Program-made: the position numbers and the translations under genes
From: Balanoglossus misakiensis
Taxonomy: Eukaryota > Hemichordata
DNA: 64,000 nucleotides
Assembly: GCA_040954595.2 (NCBI GenBank)
Contig: CM082583.2
Span: 5,518,001 to 5,582,000, forward strand
Reading direction: 5' to 3'
The notes under the pieces: generated by a model
The model's database searches: none
The model's input: only the letters and a program-made list of their open reading frames with translations
What the model was told of the DNA's origin: nothing
Part shown: piece after piece, positions 23,543 through 36,114 of the stretch
Position numbering within the stretch: the first letter of the stretch is position 1
How the letters are laid out: the number at the start of each line of letters is the position of its first letter

Positions 23543-24881
23543 TTCATTGAACGTGAGTTGCGCTAGGCTTTGGCTTTGATTTCGGTTTCGGATTCAGGCT
23601 CCAGAAAAAACGAGTGTGTGTAATGCTCTGAATACCACATATATGTCATACTACCTTTTGGTTTACAATGACTGGTTTACCTGCTCTAAATAACATATTT
23701 TAGTCTTAAAGGAATAACAAATGCGTTATAAAACATGGTTTTATAAACAAAATTGCTACCACCAGAGGGCGCCCCATTGTTGAATCTGATTGGTCCGGAA
23801 ACACAATTTCTGCAAATTGTTCTTTAGAGCTTTATACAGCAGTAGCACAAGCTTAAGAGCGAACATTTAATAGTTCGCATGAAAATGAACAAACAATAAA
23901 CCTTTTCTATTATAAATATATTTCAGATCTATCTATATTACATGTATATACCGGGATGGATATCATTGATTTAGGCCAATACACAACGTATCATTATTGA
24001 TTGCTGATTGTGTTCGAAGGACAAATGTCTTTAATGGTACTTTTAGAGCTTGCTGACAATTATTATTGGAATAAAAAATACCCCAAGTAATTTTAACAAT
24101 CGTGTCCACACGCGGTCAAAGTGTCGTAAGTAGTAAGAGACAATACGCCGCCCCTATTTCAAAAAGGTAAAGTCGGCATGATTCACACAAGATGCACTTT
24201 TGTTGAAACAGGAAAATCTTAAACCACGCAAATCGAACAAATTTGTCGGTTTTTCCTGTGACAAATCTTCCTATGAACCGAACTTGATTTTAAAACGTTA
24301 AGTCACCAAAATACACACTGAATTCCTTGAAATTTACAGATGCGACTCTTTATATAGGTAAAGTAAATTCTTACCAATACCCAAATCCTAACTTAAAGTC
24401 GGACGGGCATAATTCAGCAAACCGAAATTTAGCAAAAGAAAAGGTTCGGGATAATAGCTCAGTTAGTTGAATTCAAGTCAGGACTTTAATTGAGAACAAA
24501 CAAATTTGACAATCATGTGACGCATATCCCTGTAAAAACAGTCTTCAGTGCGTCACGTATGTTCCTCGTTTCCCAGGTGCTTCACCATTACCCCCAGCAA
24601 ATGTTTTGGACTCTCTAGCTCTCTAAGAAAATGTCTGTTTTGGCATTTTTAAATGGTTGTAATTTGACTCAAATCTTTCAATGAGTGGAAATTCGAGACT
24701 TTATACCCGAAAATTATGTATAAACATTTGAAGCACTGGTACCTATATAACTGATTTGCAAACTTCTTGAAGAGTGCACAATTTAACTCATTTCACTAAA
24801 GTATGCCATAGTACAATTTGACGCAAGCTGTCCGTATATATTGGGCGAGCATTAGTGTGTAAATGTTAGTGCAGTGAAAAG
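23543..24881. promoter_or_regulatory. Divergent PPCDC/FBXO33 upstream region
   Basis: 1.34 kb between two start codons that face away from each other. It contains a strong CTCF-like word at 23759-23773 and a TATATATT word near 24835, about 45 bases before the FBXO33 ATG, which could act as a TATA box. No exon is seen. Confidence 0.4.
23759..23773 (+). promoter_or_regulatory. CTCF-like motif
   Basis: CCACCAGAGGGCGCC is a near-perfect match to the CTCF core consensus and lies in the divergent PPCDC/FBXO33 region. Motif match only. Confidence 0.4.
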
Positions 24882-26960
24882 ATGGCGGTGTCCTCCACAG
24901 CAGACTGGAGTCGTCTCCCTTCCGTTATAATTGTGGACATTCTCGCATTTTTGCCACATAAAGATAGACTCAATGCTTCCGCAACGTGCTCCAGATGGCG
25001 TCAATGTTTATTTCACCCTTCTATGTGGAGAAGCATTGAGCTCAACCTCGGTAGCGAATACGAACGTGAACGGGCCAATTTTCTCTCCTCCAGGTGCGGC
25101 AATTTTGCGAGAAATTTCAGTCTGGAGTGGCCGGACGACTTTGACGCGAGTAAAAATGCCCTTGCTGTACTTCACAGACTTGGAAGAAACAGAAGACTGC
25201 TAAAATTTTGCCTAAACGTCTGCAATTATGAATTCGACGACGAAACGCTTAACGGGTGAGTATATTTCGCCATTTTTGTTGTGTTTATTGCATGTCTCTT
25301 GCATGTCGACGCGACACGGGCAACATACAAATTCGTAAACAGCAGCAATTTGCTTTCGAAAACATTTCGAAGACTGTCAGCAGGCTTGTTTATATCAAAG
25401 AACGGTATTCGTGACAGTGGAAACCAGCCATTTTGCCTTTCTGAATAAAAAACAACAGCAGTCCCCACGACCTTGATACGTGTGTTTGCGTACTGCTGCG
25501 TTAGGTCTTCGTTTAGCTACATACACGTATTGTAAACATCGTATTAGTAGCTCGAAGTAGGCGTGGCCGCCATTCGACGTTTTCGATTCACACGACCACC
25601 GCCGATACAATAGTACAGGTGAATGTTAAATCCAAATGTTTGTTGTGTCATTTCAGATTTATTGGCGCAGCAGGAGATATTTTGCTGAATTCCAAGAAGT
25701 TGAAATACCTGTCTTTGGGATACATCCATGAGCTTTGCGATTCAGAGCTGTTGTATAGAATAGGTGATAACTGTGGTACATCTCTGACAACTCTTCATCT
25801 GGCCAGTCTCTTATTGGATGATTCCCCTCCAGGTATTGAACCCCACTGCCTGAGGGCGTTCAAAAACCTTCAGGTACTGAGTTTGAACTATGACGACCTA
25901 AGCGCTGATCTGTTCTCGGTCCTCTCGCAGCCCAACCGGGCGAAACTACAGCACCTCCTGGTCTTGGCGGATGGACTGGAAAGCGGCAAGCCCAAGATAC
26001 TGGATAGCATGTGGCAGGGACTTGTCGCCTACCACCCACAGCTGAGGGTCACCCTCACGCTTCTCAGCATTCACCCTTCAGAGATCATGGACATTCTGAG
26101 ACCCAGCATGCCGCTGAAAACCCTGAGGATCATGTACAGTGGTCCCGTCCCAAGATCCACCATTGATTTCGTGTCAACCTACAACAAGAAGACACTGGAG
26201 GCTTTGTATTTACATGAGCATGTCGACACAGACGAGGCACCACATCTGCTCTTTCCAGACACTGAAGGTGTGGAAGACCCACTGGTGATGCTTGCATGGA
26301 GATGCTACAAGTTGTCGTATCTGTCTATAATTGGTAAGTTTGGAGAGTTTGCTTCTGACAGATTCCCTAACCTGTTTGGCACAATTTGGTATGGATGGGA
26401 TTCTTTACCGTCTTATTGTCCGACTGCCTTATTTTTATTCTGTAAAAAATATAAAAAGATAGGACAAAAGGCATCTGCACAGAGAATGTTTGTTAGGACT
26501 GAACTTGGTGTGAGGTTTCACTTTTACATAACTCGGATATTGTGCAAAAAAAAAATGACCAAAACAAGAACACCACTTGTGCCATTGCCAAGAGAAATAA
26601 CAGCCCTTTTCTGGATAGACGCAGGTGAGTAATGAGATTTTGATTGATTTTTTGCTTTGATTCCGACTCAACTTTGTAGTCATTCTTGTCATTGCTTGTC
26701 TGTTCTACATTTTCATAGGTTATGAAGTCATGGATGAAAACTTGATTGCCATCGCGAGATTACGCGGCCAGAAACTGAAGACACTAGAAATACTCAGCGA
26801 TTACATTGTGGACCAAACAGCGGAGGAGAACGGGGCAACAGACGACCTAGTGAAACAGCTATCACAAGAATTGGGCAAGAATTGGAGTCCCGTAGAGTCT
26901 GTGGAGGAACCAACCTTTCCAGCCATCTTGAAGTCTGATCTGCTGGTTTCAGCAGAATAA
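24882..26960 (+). CDS. FBXO33: F-box protein 33
   Basis: Three exons: 24882-25255, 25657-26333, 26719-26960; 430 residues. An F-box sits at residues 9-48 (LPSVIIVDILAFLPHKDRLN, then ATCSRWRQCLFHPSMW), followed by a leucine-rich, LRR-like region. The C-terminal part has DPLVMLAWRCYKLSYLSI and NLIAIARLRGQKLKTLEI, nearly identical to vertebrate FBXO33. It is therefore the substrate-recognition subunit of an SCF (SKP1-CUL1-F-box) ubiquitin ligase; human FBXO33 has been linked to the cold-shock protein YB-1. The human protein has a long N-terminal extension that is absent here. The ATG is in the context AAAAGATGGCGG. The open frame runs about 300 bases past the second exon's donor, but the exon border is supported by the match across it. 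Confidence 0.93.
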
Positions 26961-27325
26961 ATGAGATAAGTGTTCCATTGTGTTTTCGCTATAAAAAAAA
27001 AACCAACAAAGCGATGAAAAGAATATACGCACATGGAACTGTGACATTTAATATATAAGTATAAATCACTGATGCAGTATAAGAAACTTCTAGGAAGAAA
27101 ATGCATCTGTTTTATTTAAAGATACTAAGCTTGATGAATACAATGTGTGCAATTACAAATTTTGAGCACAATAAGGGAAGAAGAAGAAATACAGAGAAAC
27201 AGTATTGAAATTTCCACTGAAGTGGTTAAATCCGAAGATTTATATGGACCATTTATAACACCATCAATCCTGTGAGTGAAGCTTTGGCAGTGTTAACAAT
27301 TAACAGTAAGTGAACTGATCATGAG

Positions 27326-27414
27326 TTAACCTTTTCACCCCTGAATAGCTGTAATGGTTCTACCCATGCCATTTAAAATAAAGGGTTTGGACCAAAGGAT
27401 GCTGAAAGGGTTAA
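27326..27414. repeat. Short foldback repeat, copy 2
   Basis: Starts TTAACCTTTTCACCCC and ends CTGAAAGGGTTAA; related to 2592-2684 over its whole length, so this is a dispersed family rather than a chance palindrome. Confidence 0.55.
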
Positions 27415-30400
27415 AGGAAGCACTAATGAATTTACGGAATTGTTGTTACTGTGATAATGTTATTTTGGCCCGTTTAAAGTGCATTTGCATTTCATGGATT
27501 TCAGATATGGTGCCACTTTGGCCAGGTGGTACCAGCCGAGCTTTATAAAGTATTGATGGTGTTGAAAATGTTACCATTTAGAGAAAAAAACACTGAAGCA
27601 AAAGTGAACCATGTGAAGTTAAAAGATTCGAACGAAAAAACTGCCTGTGTGGCAGATAGTTGAAGGGAGACGTTTACAACAATTCTTTAAAAAGAAAAAG
27701 ACACAACCAGTCATTTACATCTCACTGCCTTTTGAGTGAATATAATCTTGTATAGTAAGATCTGAGTATTTTTCAAAGAGAGGTTTTGTCTGCTGTGCAG
27801 GCAGTTCATACTTAGGCTATATTTATTGTTGCAAACATGCAAAGTGGTTACAACCTTTGACCTGATGGTCTTCTGCATTGAACAAGGCAAGGAGTGTAAT
27901 CTTTATGATATCGAGTTCACATTTGTTGCTAAAACGATATCAAGTGGAATTTTTTTTAAGCTTAAAGAACTTGTGTCCAGCAATTACGAAGAGCTGAGAG
28001 CAAAGTGATGGAGATAAAACTAAGCATTTACATGAGTTTTAATCACTGTACCTCCATTGCCCTGTTTGCATGGTCTGTCTGCCAAGAATGTTGTGTATTT
28101 CGCAGGCACTGTGGGGTGAAGATTACGGAAGGAGTTATCTGAATTGTTCTATATAGTTTATACCATCAGAAGTTTCTGTACTGTATAAAGTCCATCGAAT
28201 TCCCTGTAAGATATCTATCTAGAGTGATCTGGTCACAGAGAACCGACCAGAATATATAAGCAAGGTTTAAAAGAATAACATAAAAAAGACCTGTAAATAT
28301 ATTTTTATATATCAAATGAAAACCAACTAGAAGTGAAAAGTATGTATATATGTAGTAATAAGGAGGAGAGAATACAATCAAGAGAATATTTGTTAGTTGT
28401 TTACAGTTAACAAAAAACAAAGTCATTGAAGCACAAAAGAATATTTGCAAACGATCAATAATAAGAAGAGATTTACAAAAGTTCCAACTTCAGCGGTGGT
28501 GCAGTTTATGTCAAAAGCCAACGTGACAACCACTGCATTCGTGTTTATGTATAGTACCTGCATGCGCTATTTATGTGTATACCATACCCTTTTGTTAGTT
28601 TTAAATGTTTTTTTTTAGAGACAGTAGGATTTTTAACTATGTTGCACACGCACACAGACAACACAGTTTTGATAAACACATCCTGGCCCCGTTCACATCA
28701 CATGACATCTACCTCATTAAATCACACATACCAGTGGGTTTTTTTACCGCCAAGAAAAAAAGTCATCATTTTTTGGTGCTACCATGTCCAATGCAAGTGT
28801 CTCTGTACTTGGAACAACAAAATTTGAAATGTCAGGCCTCTCAATCCATTGCTTTGGCCAGGGAGCACAACAACAGAGTACAAGTTTTGCTTTTTTTGTC
28901 CAGTCTTAGTGCATCATAACCAGACAAAAAAATTTCCAGTACTGTACCTCAAGAACGATAGTTGGAATTTTGTTTTCTTGTCTGCATGAAGGAACATCCC
29001 AACTCTCTCCCTGTATAAAATATAAGCAATGTGTGCAGTGGTGTGACCCATGTTACCGAGTGTGGTAGAGTAGCTTTGAAGTGTAGATGTGAGGAGTCAA
29101 AAGCAATGTCTAACATCGTACCAATATATTTTTAGCATTTTAGGCCAAGAATACTATCGTGCAATAACAAAACTGTTGAGGTTTTGATCAGCGAGTTAAA
29201 CAAATATTCCAGTTGTCATGTTGACAAGTATGGCATCCCTCTGAAATATACATATTCGGCATTACCAGCTGAGGAGGACTTGTGGAGTTCAGCACCTAGT
29301 GCTTTAATATCTGTGGCACAGCCTTACATATCTTGATTTTGAGAAATATTTACAGAGTTCTAAAGCACTGGGATCAGTTTCCAACATTACTTTCATATCT
29401 TATTGCTGCTGGACGGATGGTACAGGTCGCGAGTAACGGCTCAATGTATATATATCAACTGTGCAAGATAAATCGGACTACAGTATTTACAAGATAGGAC
29501 TGTGGCTAAAATAAGTTGATTGTGCAGTTACATGGTTGCTATCATGAGCTGAATTATTGTGGCAAGGAATGGACATATTGACATTTCCACAATTTGTCCC
29601 AGACAGCTGAAATAAATGTACCAGCTCTGTGAAACATTTTGGTTTCCATTTTGCTTGACATACTGTAATAATCTGTAGGGCAGGGAAACTGATTTTGAAA
29701 TCTCACTGTGTTTACTGGCCTTATATTCAACCATTTATTTTTTCGGTTTTGATTTGCATGTGCAGCTCAAGTGTCTTGAGTTTCAGAATTTACTCTTCAC
29801 ATCATATTTACTGGCACTCTTGTGTGTGGTCGTGGTTTGTTCAGTGTATAAAGCAGTTGTCGGTGGGCATTTGGCATGTTAAGTGCAAGCAATGACTCTA
29901 CAGCTAAAGTGTGTGCGACTTGGAGCTTAACAGCGTGTCAAGTTGGTTCATTTGGTATACACTTATAAAAATTGTACATATTGTATGTTAAAAGACTGTC
30001 TTTGCAGAGGTCTCTAGTGTTACACTTCAAATGTATTAAAACGTCAGATTATATTTGTAGGATCTGTAATAGTTAAAAAGGGTAGGTTTCTTCAGGCGTG
30101 TCCCAACACGTCAAAGATTCGTTTCGAGTGTGCTTTAATGTACATGTATATGCTTGTTATATTTAAATCCATAGTTCTCATGTTTCCATGCGTCTCTTGA
30201 GGCATTCTGTAACCTTTTTTGTGCATGGATGTGTAGTGACTGACTGTAGTCATGTGTATACAGATATTGTGCTGTGTTCTGTTTTAAGCCATGTGTAACA
30301 ACAAGAGGACCACTTTTTTGATCGAAAATTCCAGATTTATACATATTCTCAATCAGGTAAAGGTGGCTCAGATTGAGGTGACACGAACAGGATGAAAAAA

Positions 30401-31725
30401 AGTGTAGAATTTTGTCCACAGTAAGACTGACTTGAATTTTTTTACACACATTCCTATCCCTCGAGCCTCAACCCCAACCATAAGTTGGATCAACCCAGCT
30501 ACCATCCACACAGTCTGGGTCATTCCATTATTACATTATGGGGGTGTAGGAGTTTAAATCATGGTGTTGCTGTGTTGTCCACCATTATTACTAAGTAAAC
30601 GGTGCTAACTTGAACAGTGCAATATACATACATTTGTAACACCAAAGAATTCTACCTTCATTTAAACCAGTCGTCCACTATATTTGTCACTGACCAAAAC
30701 GTCTAAAATGCTTAAAATAAGAATATTCAGCATAGGACAATGAGTGTGGGAATAGGTTTATCAAATAAATCCTGCATCAACACTGATGTCACAAAGTGCT
30801 TGGATACCTTTGATGTGTCAACAGGTGATATTTAAAATGGATTGGTTGTTAATTCAGGTTTTGATACAATATGACTATTTTCAGTCACATTTAAAAAGCG
30901 TTGAAAACGGGATCATTCTGATTTTGACTATGCAAACTGGATAGAGTGCAGACTTGTACAGATTACAGCAGGTGTGCGGCTGTCAATATTCAAATGTCCA
31001 CACATACTGTATTCCTTATGCAGATTCAGTCTTTTGTAGACAGTGGGTTACAGGGGTTTTGGGGGAATTAACTTGTTGGGAATACAGTGTTTTGAACTCT
31101 TTGAGACTGTGTAAAAGTTTAAAACCAGATGTTCTCATTGAAATCAGAGTGGCGGTGGTCACATTTTCAACCAATCAGATTAGTTGTTTCACTGGAGGGT
31201 GACAGTCCACTGATTATGTGAAACAAAATGTTCAAAGAAGGGCTTCCTAATCTGTTGAAATATCAGAACAAAATGAACAATTATAAAGCAACAGTGGCAA
31301 ACTTTAAAAAGTTTTGTGACAAGTGTTACAAGTTGTACTGCTTGGTGTTTATGTGAAGTATTCAGTCCTACTCAAGTAGGACGAGGTGGATTACGATTGA
31401 AAAAGTAAAACTGCAAGTCCGTTTTATTTCATTTTTTGTGTTGAAAGGGGTCACACACTTGTTTAACAGTCAACTGTAAATAAAGCGGGTTCTTGAAAAG
31501 ATGTAAGCAAGGTTGAAACTCGTACAGTGGTAATTTACATGGCGTCTGTACCGGTTTATTCCTATAGAATCTAGTATTCAGTGTATCAGTATCTGCTTGT
31601 TGTATACTGCAAGTTTATTACTCATGTTTAGTGTTGTGTTCAGAGTGTAAATTGCCTGGTGTGTATTTCAGTCTTGATCAGAGATTTAAGATGATCATGA
31701 AAAATGCTGTAGTATAGATATTCAA

Positions 31726-31817
31726 ACATTCACACACTCACATGCATGCACAGAAACGCACACAAGTACACACACCCACATGTACACACACATACACAAA
31801 TGCACACAAGTACATAT
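31726..31817. repeat. CA/ACAC-rich low-complexity tract
   Basis: Interrupted CACACA, ATGCACA and AAGTACACA words. Simple sequence; the open frame across it is meaningless. Confidence 0.8.
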
Positions 31818-34800
31818 GTATACATCATATGTCCTTTTTTCTAGGACATGCTTATTTATCAAGAGGAGAAGTTGTTCAGTAGATATTCCTATTTCATTTG
31901 ATACAGCTGATGATGCTACATAGAAGCAAAAGTATAATTTATTCAACTCAAAATATTGGCATCTGAAATTGTTTCACTGAAATGAAAAGGGTTGGATTCC
32001 ACCTACCAATAATTTACATGAGTCCTATATCAGCATTAATTTGCATCCAGGTGGTCACTTCTCCTTTTCACCCTCCTCATCATCATCTTTATCATCATCA
32101 ATTCATCATTATCACAGCCTCATTCTCCTCATCCTACATGCCCCTTTCCTTGGCAAATAAGTCAGAACCAGTCAGTATCCGTACTTTTTCACATAGCAAT
32201 AAAATATCCCAGTCAAAAAGAAACAGATTCAACTTCAGTTAGCATTATTGTCAGCAGACGCCTTCCTGGCTTTGGATAGAACACAAATATTTATTTTGGC
32301 GGTCAAACATTCGCACAAATGCATGGATATTCTTGTACAAGCATTGGTTGTTCTCCTCTTCGCCTTCATTGTCACAAATACCCTGTATGCATGTACTTGA
32401 ACACCAACATACTAGTAAGTGTGCACATGAGTACATTTAGCTCAGCATAGATAGTCTTTTGATACAAAATGTATAATGTTACTGTTTAATAGTTTAGACC
32501 ATTGCTATTTCCCAATATATATGTAGGATAAGAGTTGTTGAGAATTCATCTCAGCTATGTGGGATGAATTGCCCCACAGAGGCATAACAAAAAACCTTGT
32601 CTCTTATCCAACCCCAACATGCATCTTAATCTCTGTTATCCTCGTTCATTATATTTACAGTAGTTAATCAGTTGGAACCTTACAGTGGCCATATACTAGT
32701 AGTTTCCCCAGCTGTGTGTGATATATTTACTACCCTGTCATTTGACAATTATCTCCAAATCTATATAATTTCATTAAAGTGCTTATGTACCATAAGTGTT
32801 CCGTGTTTATACCGTTGAGGAAAATTGTCTTTGAATTTCCAATACTAGTATTGTATTTCTCTGCTTGAAAAAAAAATCAATTTTGAGTAGGCCAACCTGT
32901 TTGCTTTCCAAATCCTGTATGTGCTGTTATTGATGTAAAATCCAGGGAATTTACATGTCATAATATTGTAGCTGTTCGTATGAGCTTTACTATACATATC
33001 TGGGTTTTGTGTTTGGCATTTAGCAAAACTGGTTGGCCTACTTTAAACTTGGATTTTTTTGCTTGATAATTAGAATAAATTGTTTAATTGTTTTGCACAG
33101 TTTGGTAGTTTTCTGTGCAGTGCTTTGTCGTACAAAATAGGCCAGTGTGGTCATTTAATGTACACATTTGATATTTGTTGTCAAGCTTGTGTAAAATTTG
33201 GTTTGAAAACAGATTTGTAATTTGAAACGACACTGAACATTTTGCGTGACCATTTTTCGGCGTATCATTCATAAGAAACAGGGTTCGTACACTCCTAGAA
33301 AGTCCTTGGAAAAATGAAATTTTCTCTCGAGACAGTCTTTGAGAACTGGTATTTCTATCTGTGCCATCATGGTGAATGGGGAAAAACATTGACAAAGTCA
33401 TGCTCAATGTGGAAAATTCCATTTTCGTCAAATACTTAATGAAATCACTGGAAAAGCTGGAATATTGAGTGACTGTCGAGTGTACAAACTCTGTCAGAGG
33501 TTTTATATGAAGTCTTCATTTCAGTGTTCACAAAATTATGGAACCCAAATTATACTTATTATTTTGTATTGGTTTATACATAGTACCACCAGAAAAAAAT
33601 CACTTTTCAGCTTCATGTTGGACTTGCTAACTTTGGTATCTTTACAAAATACCATTTGAGAACAAAGTCTAAAATCATGTTTTCCAAGAAAGGTACAGGC
33701 AAGCCACTGCTGCCTACAGTGATGGATGGACATGTTCTATCCTGCAGAGGATGTGGTATGGGGGTTTGTTAGCTTTGCGGCTCAACTGGGCAGATGACCA
33801 ATCTGTCTGGCCCACAGCAGCCAAGAGTCAGAACACTTTGCGATTCCAATACAAATGTATTTCCTGACTTTGTGCAGCGACAAATGCAATCCTTCATGGA
33901 TAATGTTCAGCTGGTCTGTGCTTACCGGTAAAAGCAGTCGCCCTCCACCTCCAGCTCAAAAGATAAGCACTTCGATTGCAGTTAAAATGAGAAGTTAAAT
34001 GGCCTATTTCCTGGTTGAACCTGTGGCAGACGTCATAGTCTGCTGATCTTAATTTGGTAAAAAGCCAATCCTTGATGGTAATGGCATTTTTGTCTTCATA
34101 GCTGCCTTCCTAATGGCACTCTTCATATTCCTGTCACTGTTCAAATGCATCATGGTCTGGGTGATAAAAGGAAACTGTCTGGCTTGGCGTGCATGCCTTT
34201 TTTCGTGTATGTGTTCTCTGCAAAATGGAAAAAAAAACCTCCAAGATTTAAACAACACCTGTACAATTTCAAACCAGGTTTTCAAACTGTGCTTGCTTTA
34301 ATGAGATCATTTATAGACAAGAGCTATGTCTAAACGTGCTGTGTTGTTTAGATAACTTTTTTAATCTACTATATCAGATTGTTTTCTGTTTATCCTTGGG
34401 ATATGTTTGGGTGCATACAGTGGACAAGACCCATCATTCCTGTCTGCACAATCCAGCAAATCCATAGAGGTGTTTTGTTTTAAGTATCGCCGGTAACGGT
34501 AATTTTAATATTTTAAACTATTTGTTTTTTAATTCCATATCAAGTACTTTTCTCATTTACACAAGTTATGTTTTGTTCTGTAATAAAGCACGCTGTGTTA
34601 ATTTAATATGTGGTCGAAGGGCAAGACCCAACTTTGGGACAAAAGTTGTGTTAACAAAGCTAATTGTTTCTATGTTTAGTTCCAATAAACAATAATTGCT
34701 ATTACTGCAAACTTGTCTTAGTGTGCTGTTTATGTTGTAAAATTTTAAATGGGCGAATACAGTGATGCAATCTTACTACCTTCACAGCATGTAAATCCAA

Positions 34801-35818
34801 CATAAAGTGAATACTTGGTATAAAAATTACAGGAGGGAAAATAATTTTGCAAAATGACATCCAAGGTTGCCAAAATATATCTCTTCAATTATTCACTTTA
34901 TATCAGTAAAAAAAAACAATTCTCAAAATTTGATCCACAAATTTACAAATCTTTATCATTATCAAAGTTTTAAAATACAAAGATATATCTCTGTCAAGAC
35001 AATAAGACATTTCCACTGAAAATTAGTATGCAAATAGACAAACATCAGACATATGAATATAACACAAAAAACATAATCACTTCCCGGGATTCCATGAAGT
35101 AGACCCATCTGATATACGTGATAAACTCTAGACTGTAACTTTAATGAGGTAAAGCCTGAGTCATAGTGTTGGTAGTGAATACTAATAAAGAAAACTTTCA
35201 CATGTAGAAATCAGAATTTCGATCCAGCAAAATTTTCACTTTCAATGACAAATTCTCTGTTTAAAATCTGAAATATTTCTGGAAACATTTACACAGCTCT
35301 TATTCACTGTTATCTCTTTAAGATTACAAAAAATTCAAGTACCATATTTACACTGTCACATTGGTGTTGCAGCAGATTTCTGGTGCATGATAATTATTAA
35401 TATTCTCTGCGAAGTCAACACGAAATCCATGATGGCATGTGACCAGTTTCCCTGATATTAGTGTTCGACTAACACATCAATAAAGGGCTCTTTAACATGC
35501 CTGGGCATACACTCCAGGGGCTACTTATGCCCTCTTGGTTTGCATACTTTTTATGACCATCCTCATCATAAAGAAATACAGGCACATCATTGCATTGTAA
35601 TTCTTGCTGCTCTGAATAGGTTTTTACCACCTAGGTGAGTGATAATAATTAAGTTGTTACAGATCAAATAGGATTGCCTATGGAGAGCGCGATAACAGAA
35701 AGCTGACCATACATGTAAATTACTGCAAATTTGCATATTTAACAAATTTGTGGAATTATGGCTTTAAATAATCCACAATTACTGTGCGAAACACTATGAA
35801 ACTCCCTGAAGATACTTA

Positions 35819-35824
35819 TTTATT
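35819..35824 (-). promoter_or_regulatory. Candidate poly(A) signal for GBA
   Basis: AATAAA on the minus strand, about 290 bases beyond the GBA stop codon. Confidence 0.4.
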
Positions 35825-36114
35825 ACAATGAAAGACTTTGATGAGTTTAATCTTTGACGAGTTTAATGGCAAGTTATTGCTCACTTTTCTGCATATTTTC
35901 AGTCTTTACTATTAAAAGCATAAGCGCGTATTCACTCTACATCTGTTTCCCCCATGTACGTGAGTTGAAAATATAATTATTCATAAAGCTATGACTCCTA
36001 GCTTTGGTCAACTATAATTTTTCGTAAAAACATCCTTCAATTCAGATAACAGCTGCATAGCATGATACATGAATCAACTTTTGATATGTGTAGTCTGACG
36101 ATAGCTGCCCTGGT

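Larger units (their letters stand above)
26961..36114. other. Gene-free stretch between FBXO33 and GBA
   Basis: About 9.1 kb of AT-rich DNA with no reading frame that resembles a protein. The FBXO33 3' UTR may occupy part or all of the first 7.7 kb; AATAAA words at 34582 and 34684 are plausible late signals. A foldback repeat lies at 27326-27414, a CA-rich tract at 31726-31817, and CAT/ATC-rich DNA at about 32078-32118. The right end carries a minus-strand AATAAA for GBA at 35819-35824. Confidence 0.5.

Noticed and set aside
26334-26632. Open frame continuing past FBXO33 exon 2
   Set aside because: The donor at 26334 (GTAAGTT) and the perfect family match across to 26719 show this is intron.
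32078-32118. CAT/ATC-rich stretch as a coding histidine run
   Set aside because: Simple sequence without an open gene context.
33760-33960. A locally GC-richer segment that looked exon-like
   Set aside because: Stops interrupt the frames and no translation resembled a known family.
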